Source of the DNA: Undibacterium sp. YM2
GTDB lineage: Bacteria > Pseudomonadota > Gammaproteobacteria > Burkholderiales > Burkholderiaceae_D
Direction of reading: 5' to 3'
DNA length: 64,000 bases
NCBI RefSeq assembly: GCF_009937975.1
Contig: NZ_AP018441.1
Coordinates: 2,418,001-2,482,000 of the forward strand
Under the pieces are notes generated by a model, which ran no database searches, was not told the origin of the DNA, and was given only the letters and a program-made list of their open reading frames with translations. This document shows positions 31,532 to 40,671 of this stretch, piece after piece; the first letter of the stretch is position 1, and each line of letters begins with the position of its first letter. A program made the translations under genes and the position numbers.

Positions 31532-31595
31532 TTTCTGTAAGCCTGTACGTCTGCTACCCGGTGATTTTGGTTGGCGGACGCAGCTTTTACAGAAA
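31532..31595 (+). other. Imperfect long hairpin between rlmB and cysE
   Basis: TTTCTGTAA (31532-31540) pairs with TTACAGAAA (31587-31595), with an inner CGTCTGC/GCGGACG stem (one G-U). No T-run follows, so it may be a Rho-dependent end, an mRNA-stabilising structure or a cysE leader element rather than an intrinsic terminator. Confidence 0.45.
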
Positions 31596-31639
31596 TACGC
31601 TACTATCTTATTCCCTTCCGTCATATCCATAAAAAGTTC

Positions 31640-32386
31640 ATGTTTAGCCGCCTGAGAGAAGATATAGCCAGTATTATCAAGAAAGATCCTGCCGCCCGTA
31701 ATGCCTGGGAGGTGATCACTTGTTATCCTGGTTTTCAGGCGATACTCATGCATGGCTGGGCACAATGGTGCTGGAAGCGTGGCCTGAAATGGCTGGGCCG
31801 TTTTATCTCGCACGTTGCCCGCGTATTGACAGGTATAGAAATCCACCCTGGTGCGACCATAGGCCGCAGGGTATTCATAGACCATGGTTTTGGTGTGGTT
31901 ATTGGTGAAACGGCAGAAATTGGTGATGACTGCACGATCTACCAGGGCGTGACTTTGGGAGGAACTTCCCTGTCGCGTGGCGCCAAGCGTCATCCTACGC
32001 TGGAGGCGGGTGTCATTGTCGGTGCCGGTGCCAAGGTGCTGGGTGGTTTTACCATAGGTGCGGGTGCCAAGATAGGGTCTAACTCTGTGGTGCTCAAGCC
32101 AGTGCCTGCTGGTGGTACTGCAGTTGGTAATCCTGCTCACGTCATCAAAAAAGAAGTTCCATCGGCAGATTCAGAAACTGCGCATTTGTTCACCGCTTAT
32201 GGCGTGACTCAAAACAGTGATGACCCGATTTCCAAAGTCTTGCACAAGCTGATTGATCATGCTGCTGCACAGCAAGAGCAGATAGAAAAATTGTCCGCTG
32301 CCTTGGCACAGTCTGGTATTGCCTGCGATGCCCGCTCTGAAGTCGGTAAACTGATACCGGAACAGATTAATAGCCTGGTTGACTGA
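31640..32386 (+). CDS. cysE: Serine O-acetyltransferase CysE
   Basis: Makes O-acetylserine, the entry to cysteine synthesis. It has 248 residues from ATG 31640 ([12 protein letters not shown]), the family's normal start; upstream in-frame sequence lies inside the hairpin region. Left-handed beta-helix hexapeptide repeats include [18 protein letters not shown] and the catalytic His-containing [14 protein letters not shown]. The long C-terminal tail resembles the shorter CysE/NifP class. It converges with nnr, 32 bases between stops. Confidence 0.94.
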   Translation: MFSRLREDIASIIKKDPAARNAWEVITCYPGFQAILMHGWAQWCWKRGLKWLGRFISHVARVLTGIEIHPGATIGRRVFIDHGFGVVIGETAEIGDDCTIYQGVTLGGTSLSRGAKRHPTLEAGVIVGAGAKVLGGFTIGAGAKIGSNSVVLKPVPAGGTAVGNPAHVIKKEVPSADSETAHLFTAYGVTQNSDDPISKVLHKLIDHAAAQQEQIEKLSAALAQSGIACDARSEVGKLIPEQINSLVD

Positions 32387-32418
32387 TTCCTGGTCCAGTC
32401 GGGAATTAATTGTTGGTT

Positions 32419-33957
32419 TTAGGTTTTAGCGTGATAGGCAAATTGATTGATATGAAGCCTGATCTCTGGCAATAACTCACTGGCAGTCAAACCTATAGGC
32501 CCTGTTCCGTTTTTTACCAGTTCATCTGCTGTATGACCATGCACCCAGGTCGCGATTCTTGCCGCATCCATGCTATTGCCAAGCTGCGCCAGTAAGGCAC
32601 CTGCCACGCCTGCCAGTACATCACCAGTGCCGCCGCTGGCCAATGCCGGATTGCCAGTCGTATTGATAAGCAACTCGCCATCAGGGGCGCAGATAATACT
32701 GCCGGAACCCTTGAGTATTACTACTGCATTGAATCGACTTGCCAGTTCTTGTGCTGCAGGCAGGCGATTATTCTGTATGTCAGCGATGCTCTTGTGCAGT
32801 AATCTCGCTGCTTCCAATGGGTGTGGTGTGAGTATGCATGGAGTACTTCTGTCGTGTAATAAAGCCTGCAATTTGCTGTCCGCAGCAATCAGGTTCAAGG
32901 CGTCGGCATCAATGACCAGTGCTTGCGCAGTCTGAGTCGCACTGCTGAGTAAGGCATGCGCAGCATTTGAAGTGCCTAGTCCTGGACCAACGACCACAGT
33001 TGCCTCTGCCAGACTGATATCCCCAGCATGACGAAACATGATTTCTGGGTGTAGACTATCGTAAGCGGGTGCTTCAGCCAGCATGCTGCAGTAAATCCTC
33101 CCGGCACCTGCGTACTGTGCAGCCCTGGCCGCAAGGATGGCAGCGCCTGTCATTCCCCTGGCACCGCCAAGCACGACGACGTCACCAAAGCTGCCTTTAT
33201 GACTGTTTTGTTTGCGAGGTTGTAGAATCTGCAGCAGGGGAGTGCGTTCGTTCAGATGGCTGTGGCATTCAGGAAAAAAATCGTCAGAAATATCCAGTTG
33301 GTTAACTGTGACATGACCCGCATAGTCTTTGCCTGATCCTGTGTGCAGGCCAGGTTTGTTGGCAATAAAAGTAATTGTATGGCTGGCCTGAATAAGCACG
33401 CTGTCGTGGCTCACTGGCTGCCCGGTATCGGCATTCAAACCACTGGGGACGTCAATCGCCAGTACTGGGATAGTTTTTTCAGATGCGAGTTGGTTGATGA
33501 AGTTGATTAGCCTGGCGATGTCAGCTTCTGGTGCCCGTTTCAGACCTATTCCGAATAAGCCATCAATAATCAGGCCCCAGTTTTGTGACGGGGTATTGAG
33601 TAACGTCTGAAGCTCTGCAAACTCCAGTCCCGAGCTCCGGGCTCTTTGCAGCGCAGCCTGTGCATCTGGTGAGTATTTCTCAAATACCCCGCACATGAGA
33701 CAAACGACTTTGAAACCCTGTCTGGATAAGTGATATCCGGCCTCATAAGCATCCCCTCCATTATTACCTGGTCCTGCCAGTATCAATATGGGATATTGCT
33801 TGTTCGCGCAAATTTTCGCTGCCAGTTCTGCCGTCGCCAACCCGGCTTTTTGCATGAGTGTGACTTCGCCCTGATGTGCCAGTGCACGGGTCTCTATTTC
33901 ACGTATCTGTTCTACGTTATATAGTCTGGCTTCGCCGGTAAATACGCTGCATGACAT
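32419..33957 (-). CDS. nnr: Bifunctional NAD(P)H-hydrate epimerase/dehydratase
   Basis: Repairs damaged hydrated NAD(P)H: an N-terminal NnrE epimerase domain (about 1-220; LAGPGNNGGDAYEAG, AIDVPSGLNADTG) fused to a C-terminal NnrD ADP/ATP-dependent dehydratase (about 235-505; GSFGDVVVLGGARGMTGAA, TPHPLEAARLL, ASGGTGDVLAG). It has 512 residues, the E. coli YjeF-type fusion length. Its ATG is 3 bases after the fliR stop, so it is probably the last gene of the flagellar operon despite an unrelated role. Confidence 0.95.
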   Translation of the reverse strand: MSCSVFTGEARLYNVEQIREIETRALAHQGEVTLMQKAGLATAELAAKICANKQYPILILAGPGNNGGDAYEAGYHLSRQGFKVVCLMCGVFEKYSPDAQAALQRARSSGLEFAELQTLLNTPSQNWGLIIDGLFGIGLKRAPEADIARLINFINQLASEKTIPVLAIDVPSGLNADTGQPVSHDSVLIQASHTITFIANKPGLHTGSGKDYAGHVTVNQLDISDDFFPECHSHLNERTPLLQILQPRKQNSHKGSFGDVVVLGGARGMTGAAILAARAAQYAGAGRIYCSMLAEAPAYDSLHPEIMFRHAGDISLAEATVVVGPGLGTSNAAHALLSSATQTAQALVIDADALNLIAADSKLQALLHDRSTPCILTPHPLEAARLLHKSIADIQNNRLPAAQELASRFNAVVILKGSGSIICAPDGELLINTTGNPALASGGTGDVLAGVAGALLAQLGNSMDAARIATWVHGHTADELVKNGTGPIGLTASELLPEIRLHINQFAYHAKT

Positions 33958-33960
33958 GAT

Positions 33961-34757
33961 TTACCTCTTTACAGGGAGCGGTGTAGTCTGGCTTAAAGAC
34001 TGTATCATTTCCAGGCCACTCTGGAACAGGTTTTGCAGCGGCAGCAGCAGGTAAGGCATGATAAGGGCGACCATCAAAAAACCTACACCTATGGTGATAG
34101 GAAAGCCGATACCAAACAAATTCAATTGAGGCGCAGCGCGCGTCAATATGCCAAGAGCGACGTTGGTTACCAGCAGGGCAGCAACAATGGGTAGTGAGAG
34201 ATGCATGCCTACGCTAAAAATTTGCTCCCCCAGATTGCCAGCTTTTGATAATTGAGACCAGATTGATAAGTCGTGGCAATTGGTATGGTATGAAAACTTT
34301 CCACCAGCGCCGCCAACATGGAGAGGTGCACATTCAGTGTCAGCATCAGCAAGGTGGATGTCAGCACAAGGAATTGTGCAATGGCCGACGATCGCCCCTG
34401 CGTCTGTGGATCAAAAAAAGTCGCAAAGCCCAGCCCCATGGTCAAGCCAGAAACCTCACCAGCCATTTCTATGGCAGAAAAGACGACGCGCATGACAAAG
34501 CCCATTGCCAATCCTATGATGAGCTGCTGCGCCAGCACCAAAATGCCATTCAGCGAAACCGGATCAAGATTGGAAATGGCTGGCAGGGTAGGGGCGACGA
34601 TCAGCGATAAAACTATGCCCAGCGCGATCTTGATTTGTACCGGAACAGTGTTATTGCCAAAGGGCGGGGCAACAGCAATCAGCCCCAGTATCCTGGTCAG
34701 GGGCCAGATAAAGGAGTTGATCAGTGCGATCAGCTCATTGCTGGAAAAAGAAATCAT
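33961..34757 (-). pseudogene. fliR: Flagellar export protein FliR, split by a -1 frameshift
   Basis: Polytopic membrane part of the flagellar type III export gate. The first 182 codons (34757-34209) encode the FliR N-terminus and middle, then hit a stop. The remaining C-terminus (SVGMHLSLPIVAALLVTN..APQLNLFGIGFP) continues in another frame. One extra G in the minus-strand GGGGG run (plus-strand 34227-34231) restores a single protein of about 265 residues joined as LAIWG-EQIFSVGMH. It is either a real disabling indel or a sequencing error. It lies 21 bases after fliQ. Confidence 0.85.
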
Positions 34758-34778
34758 GGAATTGCGATGGTACGCAAA

Positions 34779-35048
34779 TCAGGCTGCCATGGTGGCGATG
34801 CTGGAAAACATCTGGCGCATGTAATCCATCAGGACGGAAAGCATCCAGGGCCCGGCAATGATGAGCGTGACAAAGATGCCTATCAGTTTGGGAATAAAAG
34901 ACAGGGTCGTTTCATTGATTTGCGTGGCTGCCTGGAAAATACTGACGATCAGACCTATGCCCAGTGCCACCAGCAATAAGGGGGCAGACACCATCAAGGT
35001 GACTTCCATGGCCTGGCGGCCTAATGTCATTACGCTATCGGGTGTCAT
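34779..35048 (-). CDS. fliQ: Flagellar export protein FliQ
   Basis: Small export-gate subunit; 89 residues with two membrane helices (about 15-40 and 52-78). It begins MTPDSVMTLGRQAMEVTLMV and carries the family's FQAATQINETTLSFIPKL motif. It lies 8 bases after fliP. Confidence 0.96.
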   Translation of the reverse strand: MTPDSVMTLGRQAMEVTLMVSAPLLLVALGIGLIVSIFQAATQINETTLSFIPKLIGIFVTLIIAGPWMLSVLMDYMRQMFSSIATMAA

Positions 35049-35056
35049 GGTGAACC

Positions 35057-35824
35057 TCAGTAAAAACTTTGTGCGAGTGAACCTATCAACAACTGCCAGC
35101 CATCGACGAGTACGAAAAGCATGAGCTTGAAGGGCAGCGATACGATAGCAGGTGAGACCATCATCATACCCATGGACATCAGCACGCTGGCAACCACCAT
35201 GTCGATGATGAGGAAGGGGATGAAGATGGCAAAACTGATTTGAAAAGCAGTTTTCAGTTCACTGGTAATGAAGGCAGGGATCAAAATTCGCAAAGGCACA
35301 TCTTCCGGCCCTTGCAACTCAGGGGTATTGGATAATTTTACATACAGGGCAAGATCAGTCTGCCTGGTTTGCTTCATCATGAATTGTTTCAGCGGGGTTG
35401 CACCCTTATCCAGGGCAACCTGCATGGTAATCTTGTTTTCAGTAAATGGCTGATAAGCTTCAGCATAGATTTTGTCAAACACCGGCCCCATGACGAAAAG
35501 AGTCAGAAAAAGGGACAAGCCCACCATCACCTGATTCGGTGGTGCAGACTGGGTGCCCAGGGCTTGCCTGAGTAAAGATAAGACGATAATGATGCGGGTA
35601 AAACTGGTCATCATCAGCAAGGCCGCCGGCAAGAAGCTTAATGCTGTCAGGAATAGCAGCGTCTGTATGCTGAGGGAATAGTTTTGTCCGCCACCAGGTG
35701 CCGGCGTGCTGGTGATGGCTTGCAGGCCACCATTGGCCTGGGCCATGGCGGCTTCTGGCAGGGCTAGTCCGCACAACAAGAGAGCCAGCCAGATGAATGG
35801 CAGATGAGAGCGCAAAATTTTCAT
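35057..35824 (-). CDS. fliP: Flagellar export protein FliP
   Basis: Core subunit of the flagellar export gate. It has 255 residues with a cleavable signal peptide (about 1-28, ending AMAQA) and four membrane segments. The FliP motifs [20 protein letters not shown] and [20 protein letters not shown] are intact. Confidence 0.97.
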   Translation of the reverse strand: MKILRSHLPFIWLALLLCGLALPEAAMAQANGGLQAITSTPAPGGGQNYSLSIQTLLFLTALSFLPAALLMMTSFTRIIIVLSLLRQALGTQSAPPNQVMVGLSLFLTLFVMGPVFDKIYAEAYQPFTENKITMQVALDKGATPLKQFMMKQTRQTDLALYVKLSNTPELQGPEDVPLRILIPAFITSELKTAFQISFAIFIPFLIIDMVVASVLMSMGMMMVSPAIVSLPFKLMLFVLVDGWQLLIGSLAQSFY

Positions 35825-35833
35825 GCGATGTAA

Positions 35834-36298
35834 TTACCTGTTATCAGACGGCTCTGTAGATTGCTCAGGGGTACGCCCGGTATTGCGTTTTTCCAGCGTG
35901 CGTTTAAGCCAGGCGGAAAAAGGATCATTTGCGGCTATTTGCGCTGATTGATTAAGCAGTTCTTGCTGTTTGGGCATGCTGCCCAGATTATTGATATTGC
36001 TTGCGGTCACGCCAAGGATCAGCCATTGGTCGCCCACTTCAACTACCATCACCCGTTCGCGATTGCCTACGCTGATGCCGCCAATGATTTTAACCGGAAT
36101 TTTATTTCCTGCATTCATGGGGCCCAGGCGGCGCATGAGCCAGGCGGCCATGACCACCAATCCCAGTACTAAAAGTAATGCTGTAGCAATTTGCAAAAAA
36201 CCGCCGCTAGGTGACACTGGCGCAGTCTCGGCAGCAAAAGCAGAGCTGCCAAGTGTGGCTAATATTAGCGGCACAAAATAAGACAATTTCATCCTCAT
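35834..36298 (-). CDS. fliO: Flagellar protein FliO
   Basis: Assembly factor for the FliP ring. It has 154 residues: a signal-like N-terminus, one membrane segment (about 35-57, ATALLLVLGLVVMAAWLMRR) and a conserved cytoplasmic IIGGISVGNRERVMVVEVGDQ region. It overlaps the fliN end by 4 bases; an internal ATG two codons on is equally possible. Confidence 0.93.
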   Translation of the reverse strand: MRMKLSYFVPLILATLGSSAFAAETAPVSPSGGFLQIATALLLVLGLVVMAAWLMRRLGPMNAGNKIPVKIIGGISVGNRERVMVVEVGDQWLILGVTASNINNLGSMPKQQELLNQSAQIAANDPFSAWLKRTLEKRNTGRTPEQSTEPSDNR

Positions 36299-36723
36299 TT
36301 GTTGAGCTTGCGTATGCGTTCTGCAGGCGTCACGATATCGGTCAGGCGTATACCGAATTTATCGTTGACCACAACCACCTCACCCTGGGCAATCAGGCAG
36401 CCATTGACCAGCACATCCATAGGCTCACCCGCCAGGCCGTCAAGTTCTACGACAGAGCCCTGTGCCAGTTGCAGCAGGTTTTTGATGGCGATCTTGGTTC
36501 TGCCCAACTCTACCGTCAGTTGAACCGGAATATCCAGAATGAAGTCGATGTCATTATGGGTTTCAGGTGCGTTACTGCTCTTGCCGCTGAACTCTTTAAA
36601 AATGGCAGCGCTGGCCGGTGGTGCTTCAGCTTTTTCGGCTGCCGCAGCTTCGGCTCTTTCCTGCTCTGCAATTGCAGCACCCCAGTCATCTTCACTGATG
36701 GGGGAATCGCCGTTGTCATCCAT
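36295..36723 (-). CDS. fliN: Flagellar motor switch protein FliN
   Basis: C-ring switch component. It has 142 residues with an acidic and Ala-rich N-terminus (about 1-60) before the SpoA/surface-presentation domain (DIPVQLTVELGRTKIAIKNLLQL..GSVVELDGLAGEPMDVLVNG). It overlaps fliM by 8 bases. Confidence 0.97.
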   Translation of the reverse strand: MDDNGDSPISEDDWGAAIAEQERAEAAAAEKAEAPPASAAIFKEFSGKSSNAPETHNDIDFILDIPVQLTVELGRTKIAIKNLLQLAQGSVVELDGLAGEPMDVLVNGCLIAQGEVVVVNDKFGIRLTDIVTPAERIRKLNK

Positions 36724-37717
36724 GATTTTCTCCTTGTGCTACTTCCTGTACGCTGGAGCTGATCAACTTCTCCACGCGCAAGGCATATTGCCCGTTAAAC
36801 ACGCCGTATTTGCACTCCATGACCGGAGTGCCATCGACTTTAGCTGAAATAATTTCTGGTACTGAAAGCGGAATGATATCGCCTTCCTTCATATTCAGTA
36901 TATCGCCCAGAGTGACGCGCGTGGTGCCCAGATCTGCAACTATTTCAACTTCTGCTATCTGTATCTGTTGCGTCATCAGACGCACCCAGCGTTTATCCAC
37001 CTCCAGGGTTTCGCCTTGCAGGCTGCTGGTCAGGATGTCGCGTATGGGTTCTATGGTGGAGTAGGGCATGCATAAATGCATTTCACCACTGACTGGCCCC
37101 AGTTCTATCGTGAACGTGGTGGACACCACTACTTCATTCGGTGTCGCAATGTTAGCGAACTGGGTATTCATTTCTGAACGTATGTATTCAAACTCGATGG
37201 GATAAACAGGCTCCCAGGACTTGGAATAGGTTTCGAAAATGATTTCCAGGATGCGATGAATGATACGCTGCTCAGTCTGGGTAAAATCGCGGCCTTCGAC
37301 ACGGGTATGGAAGCGGCCGTCACCACCAAACAGATTATCCACCAGCAAAAACACCAGGCCAGGGTCAAGCACAATCAGGGAGGTGCCGCGCAAGGGCTTC
37401 ATGTGTACCAGATTCAGATTGGTTGGTACCACCAGGTTGCGGATGAACTCACTGTACTTTGATACCCTGACAGTACCGACGGATACCTCGGCACTGCGTC
37501 GCAGGAAATTGAACAAGCCTATGCGCAACAAACGGGCAAAACGTTCATTGATAATTTCCAGCGTCGGCATACGGCCACGGACGATACGCTCTTGCGTGGC
37601 AAGATTGTAGGGCCGGACACCGGAGGTATCCTCCAGAGATTGCGAGTCGTCCTGATCTCCCGTGACGCCCTTCAAAAGGGCATCAACTTCTTCCTGGGAG
37701 AGAAAATTATCTGACAT
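36716..37717 (-). CDS. fliM: Flagellar motor switch protein FliM
   Basis: C-ring protein that binds phosphorylated CheY. It has 333 residues. The N-terminal CheY-binding peptide (FLSQEEVDALLKGVTGD) is intact, followed by the CheC-like middle domain (MKPLRGTSLIVLDPGLVFLLVDNLFGG) and the C-terminal SpoA domain. It is 3 bases from fliL. Confidence 0.97.
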   Translation of the reverse strand: MSDNFLSQEEVDALLKGVTGDQDDSQSLEDTSGVRPYNLATQERIVRGRMPTLEIINERFARLLRIGLFNFLRRSAEVSVGTVRVSKYSEFIRNLVVPTNLNLVHMKPLRGTSLIVLDPGLVFLLVDNLFGGDGRFHTRVEGRDFTQTEQRIIHRILEIIFETYSKSWEPVYPIEFEYIRSEMNTQFANIATPNEVVVSTTFTIELGPVSGEMHLCMPYSTIEPIRDILTSSLQGETLEVDKRWVRLMTQQIQIAEVEIVADLGTTRVTLGDILNMKEGDIIPLSVPEIISAKVDGTPVMECKYGVFNGQYALRVEKLISSSVQEVAQGENHG

Positions 37718-37720
37718 GGT

Positions 37721-38224
37721 TTATTGAACTACAAAAGACGTAAAGAAAACACCGCTGACTTTTTGCGGTTCTCCCTTGGGCGTGAAAGGCTGGGCAACTT
37801 TTTCTATAATGTCGTTGACCAGTTTTTCCTTGCCTTCGGACGATAAAATTTCAGTTGAATCCTTGCTCGACAACAGCAGCAATAAGCGGCTGCGCACTTG
37901 CGGCATATTGGCCTTGATCAGATTGACCTGCTCTTCATCCTGTACTTGCAATGTCATGCTGATTTGCAGGTATTTATCACCATTATCGGATTGCAGGTTT
38001 ACAGTAAATGGTTCGAGAGCAAGAAATACCGGTGCTTTTGCTGGTTCAGCCTTATGTTCCTTTTCTTTGTTGGCCGAGCTTTTTTTTGACAGTAAAAGGG
38101 CTGCACCACCGCCTGCGGCGACCAATAAAAATACGACGGCAGCAATGATGATCAGGAGTTTTTTCTTTGATTTTCCTGCTGGAGCATCACTTGCTTCCGC
38201 TGCTTTGGCTGGTGCTTTCGCCAT
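37721..38224 (-). CDS. fliL: Flagellar basal-body protein FliL
   Basis: Single-span inner-membrane protein that supports stator function. It has 167 residues from ATG 38224, preceded by AGAGGA; a start at 38245 would add 7. Ala/Lys-rich N-terminus, membrane segment about 22-42, then the periplasmic FliL domain (FLALEPFTVNLQSDNGDKYLQISMTL). It leads the fliL-R segment after a 331-base gap. Confidence 0.94.
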   Translation of the reverse strand: MAKAPAKAAEASDAPAGKSKKKLLIIIAAVVFLLVAAGGGAALLLSKKSSANKEKEHKAEPAKAPVFLALEPFTVNLQSDNGDKYLQISMTLQVQDEEQVNLIKANMPQVRSRLLLLLSSKDSTEILSSEGKEKLVNDIIEKVAQPFTPKGEPQKVSGVFFTSFVVQ

Positions 38225-38555
38225 GGTTTTCCTCTCTGTAGGCATGAAATGCCATGATTTTTAAGTATTATGCTTGATGGCAGGCATTTAATATCCAAGA
38301 AAAAGAGGGCGTATTTCAGCTTATCTCTAATGTTTGCAAAGTAGTGTGGCCACTTCATCGCCCGGATCAGCCTGTTCATGATCATTCTACATGCATGTAC
38401 CGGTCTTTTTCCAGAGAGTGGGGCAGGATCTTGCTGCGCAAGAGCAATACTTTTGTGTCAGAGAGTGAAATGAGGGCTGCAACAATGGGCCGGTGTGCAA
38501 ATCCGGCCATCATTGCAAGGCCTTAGCTCAAGAAAGGGTAGTCGCGGCAAAAAAC
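38225..38555. other. 331-base gap between fliK and fliL
   Basis: No credible gene. It contains a hairpin (GGCCGG 38488-38493 with CCGGCC 38503-38508 and further partial pairing out to about 38478-38517) shortly after the fliK stop, without a T-run. A GG...GC pair near 38326-38350 resembles a sigma-54 site but has the wrong spacing. Probably holds the promoter for fliL-R. Confidence 0.6.
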
Positions 38556-40178
38556 TCAGGCAAAGGTATCTACCAAGCCGTTATTTGTCTGTATCCTGGC
38601 TGGTGCTGTACTTGTTGTATTGATCGTATTGTCAGGCAAGTCAACGCCAGTTCTTGTTGAGCCCAGGCTGCGTGGCTGTTGTTGCGCGAAATTTTGTCCC
38701 TGGCCCGCCGCCTGTGAATTGACAGAGAAACCTGTCAATTGTACGCCCGCATCGTTGAGCATTTGTTTCAAGCGCGGTAAGGCTGCTTCCAGTGCTTCCC
38801 TGACTTCTGGCTGGGCGGAAGAAAAACTGGCGCTGGCTTGTTCATTGCTGACCTTCAGCACGACCTGCAAGGGGCCGAGATCCGGCGGGTTCAATGTCAG
38901 CTCTGCTGATTGCAAGCCTTCACCCACCATCCAGACAACTTTCTGGCCTACTGCTTTATCCCAGCCATTGCTGCCGACTCGTGGTGCAATTTGCTCTGCC
39001 GCCAGCACTGCGGCATTGAATTGCGTACTACTGACGGCATTGGCTGCAATCGCAGGTGGTGCCATGACTTGCTGACTGTCTTTGGTAGTTGCACCCGTTT
39101 TGACTTCAGATATACGTTCTGCCATGGCATCTTTTGCCTGTGCAATATCAGTGGCAAACGATTTTGGTGTGTCTGCCGCACTTGCTACAGTGCGGGCATC
39201 CCCGGTCTTGTCGCTGGTGGCTTTAGCCAAACTCAGGTCGCTGATCTTGGCGTCACTAACTGCCGTTTCAGATGGTGTGTCTGCGCCGACTGTAGTTGCG
39301 CCCTTGCTTGTCAGTGTATCTTTTGGTGCGGGAGAGGTGAGCTCAGCCGCGCGGCTAATGGCATCCGTCAATTTGCCTGCCTCTTTATCGAGAGATGACG
39401 CTACCGCAGTTTGCCCAGTCTCTGCCAGTCTGCCCGTGGTTTTGCCATCAGCCTTGCTGGCAATCATTTGCGCAGCAATTGCTGCAACATCAGCTTTGCC
39501 GGCAGGGTCCTCAGACTTGACCTGTTCCTTGCCCGTTGATTTGCCATCAAGCTGGGTAGTGGCCAGATCCTGATTTTCTGCGCCTGACTTTGCCAGGCTG
39601 GCGACCGTATTGCTATCGATCAGATCGCTTGCCGCTGAGTCTGTGCTGGCGACGGCTGCAAGACTATCATTTTTACTGGCATCAACATCGCTTGCAACAG
39701 GTTTTTTGGCTATATCTGCAGCCACAGGCGCAGGATTGAGGTTGCCTACCAAGGCGAGAATTTGTTCGCTTACACTGAGTCCATCTTCTTTTTTGACATC
39801 AGTTTCGTCTTCTTTGCTGACTGTGCCATCAGTACTCGCTGCGTCTGTTTTTGCTGCACCGGCATTGCCAGGAGCATTATCGTCATTCTTTGCCAGTTTA
39901 TTGCCAGCATTGGCCTGGTTATTGGCGTTGCCGTTGTTGTTAACGGTATTGTTGGCGTTGTTATTTGTCGCGTTATTATTGTTTTTGTTCGCCTGGGGAG
40001 GTTTGTTAGCGCTGCTGGCAGGGCGCGGCGCATCCATCTCTGGCCTTCTTGATCCAGAGATTTCTTTATTCAGCATTTGATTGAAGCTGTTTTCGGTATT
40101 GCCAGACGAGTTGCTTTTGCTCGTTTTGGTAGCCGCAGCCGTCTTGTCTGTTGCCGTCAGTATGGGATTAGCTTGCAT
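38556..40178 (-). CDS. fliK: Flagellar hook-length control protein FliK
   Basis: Secreted ruler that sets hook length and triggers the export switch. It has 540 residues. The N-terminus includes a long Asn-rich low-complexity stretch (about residues 60-95) and an Ala/Ser/Asp/Lys-rich middle, then a conserved C-terminal Flg_hook domain (AELTLNPPDLGPLQVVLKVS, FSSAQPEVREALEAALPRL, LNDAGVQLTGFSV). Placement after fliJ is canonical. Rulers vary greatly in length between species. Confidence 0.95.
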   Translation of the reverse strand: MQANPILTATDKTAAATKTSKSNSSGNTENSFNQMLNKEISGSRRPEMDAPRPASSANKPPQANKNNNNATNNNANNTVNNNGNANNQANAGNKLAKNDDNAPGNAGAAKTDAASTDGTVSKEDETDVKKEDGLSVSEQILALVGNLNPAPVAADIAKKPVASDVDASKNDSLAAVASTDSAASDLIDSNTVASLAKSGAENQDLATTQLDGKSTGKEQVKSEDPAGKADVAAIAAQMIASKADGKTTGRLAETGQTAVASSLDKEAGKLTDAISRAAELTSPAPKDTLTSKGATTVGADTPSETAVSDAKISDLSLAKATSDKTGDARTVASAADTPKSFATDIAQAKDAMAERISEVKTGATTKDSQQVMAPPAIAANAVSSTQFNAAVLAAEQIAPRVGSNGWDKAVGQKVVWMVGEGLQSAELTLNPPDLGPLQVVLKVSNEQASASFSSAQPEVREALEAALPRLKQMLNDAGVQLTGFSVNSQAAGQGQNFAQQQPRSLGSTRTGVDLPDNTINTTSTAPARIQTNNGLVDTFA

Positions 40179-40198
40179 TTGCGGTACCTGTAAATAAA

Positions 40199-40639
40199 TT
40201 AGCGCTTATAAAAAAGGGCGCGGGCAGCCATTTCATCGGTTTGCTTCTGATCTCGCTTGGCTTCTTTTTTTTGCTGTACCGTGAGCGCACGATTCTGCAA
40301 AGTATCGTAAGAGAGCCGCTTTTTCTCAGAGGCCTGCCATTCTGTTCTTGCCATCACGATGCGATGTTCTGCATCCATGACGACTTGTTTTTGTCCATCA
40401 ATAGCCGAGTCCAGCTTGGCGAGGAAAGACAAGAAATTCGTGTATTGCGATACAGTCAGGCCCTTTGCCGCACCATCCTGTAGTCTCTGCGCGTAATCAT
40501 CGCGGTATTGTTGCAATAAACTCAGTTTTTTTTCTGTATCTTCATGTGCACGTATGGCTTTACCCAGAAGTTTGGCGGCATCGTCAACTTCTTTCTCTGT
40601 CATTTCTATCAGTGTGCTAATTGGTGATTTCAACGCCAT
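40199..40639 (-). CDS. fliJ: Flagellar export chaperone FliJ
   Basis: Coiled-coil export chaperone that contacts FliI and FlhA. It has 146 residues, almost all helical and charged, including RAHEDTEKKLSLLQQYRDDY and a Lys/Gln-rich C-terminus. Low primary conservation, so the call rests on family pattern plus position between fliI and fliK. Confidence 0.92.
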   Translation of the reverse strand: MALKSPISTLIEMTEKEVDDAAKLLGKAIRAHEDTEKKLSLLQQYRDDYAQRLQDGAAKGLTVSQYTNFLSFLAKLDSAIDGQKQVVMDAEHRIVMARTEWQASEKKRLSYDTLQNRALTVQQKKEAKRDQKQTDEMAARALFYKR

Positions 40640-40671
40640 GGTGATTTAAGTATAGTCGCTGGCAGGATTTT

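Noticed and set aside
34225..34233. Programmed -1 ribosomal frameshifting in fliR (and likewise fliI, rfbF)
   Set aside because: The GGGGG and CCCCC runs could allow slippage, but none of these families is known to use recoding and no downstream stimulatory structure is evident; a one-base indel is simpler.
38320..38350. Sigma-54-like GG/GC site upstream of fliL
   Set aside because: The distance between GG and GC is 12 bases instead of the required 10.
39082..40080. Plus-strand open frames opposite fliK
   Set aside because: Shadows of the low-complexity FliK gene; hydrophobic runs reflect complementary codons of Asn/Ala/Ser.
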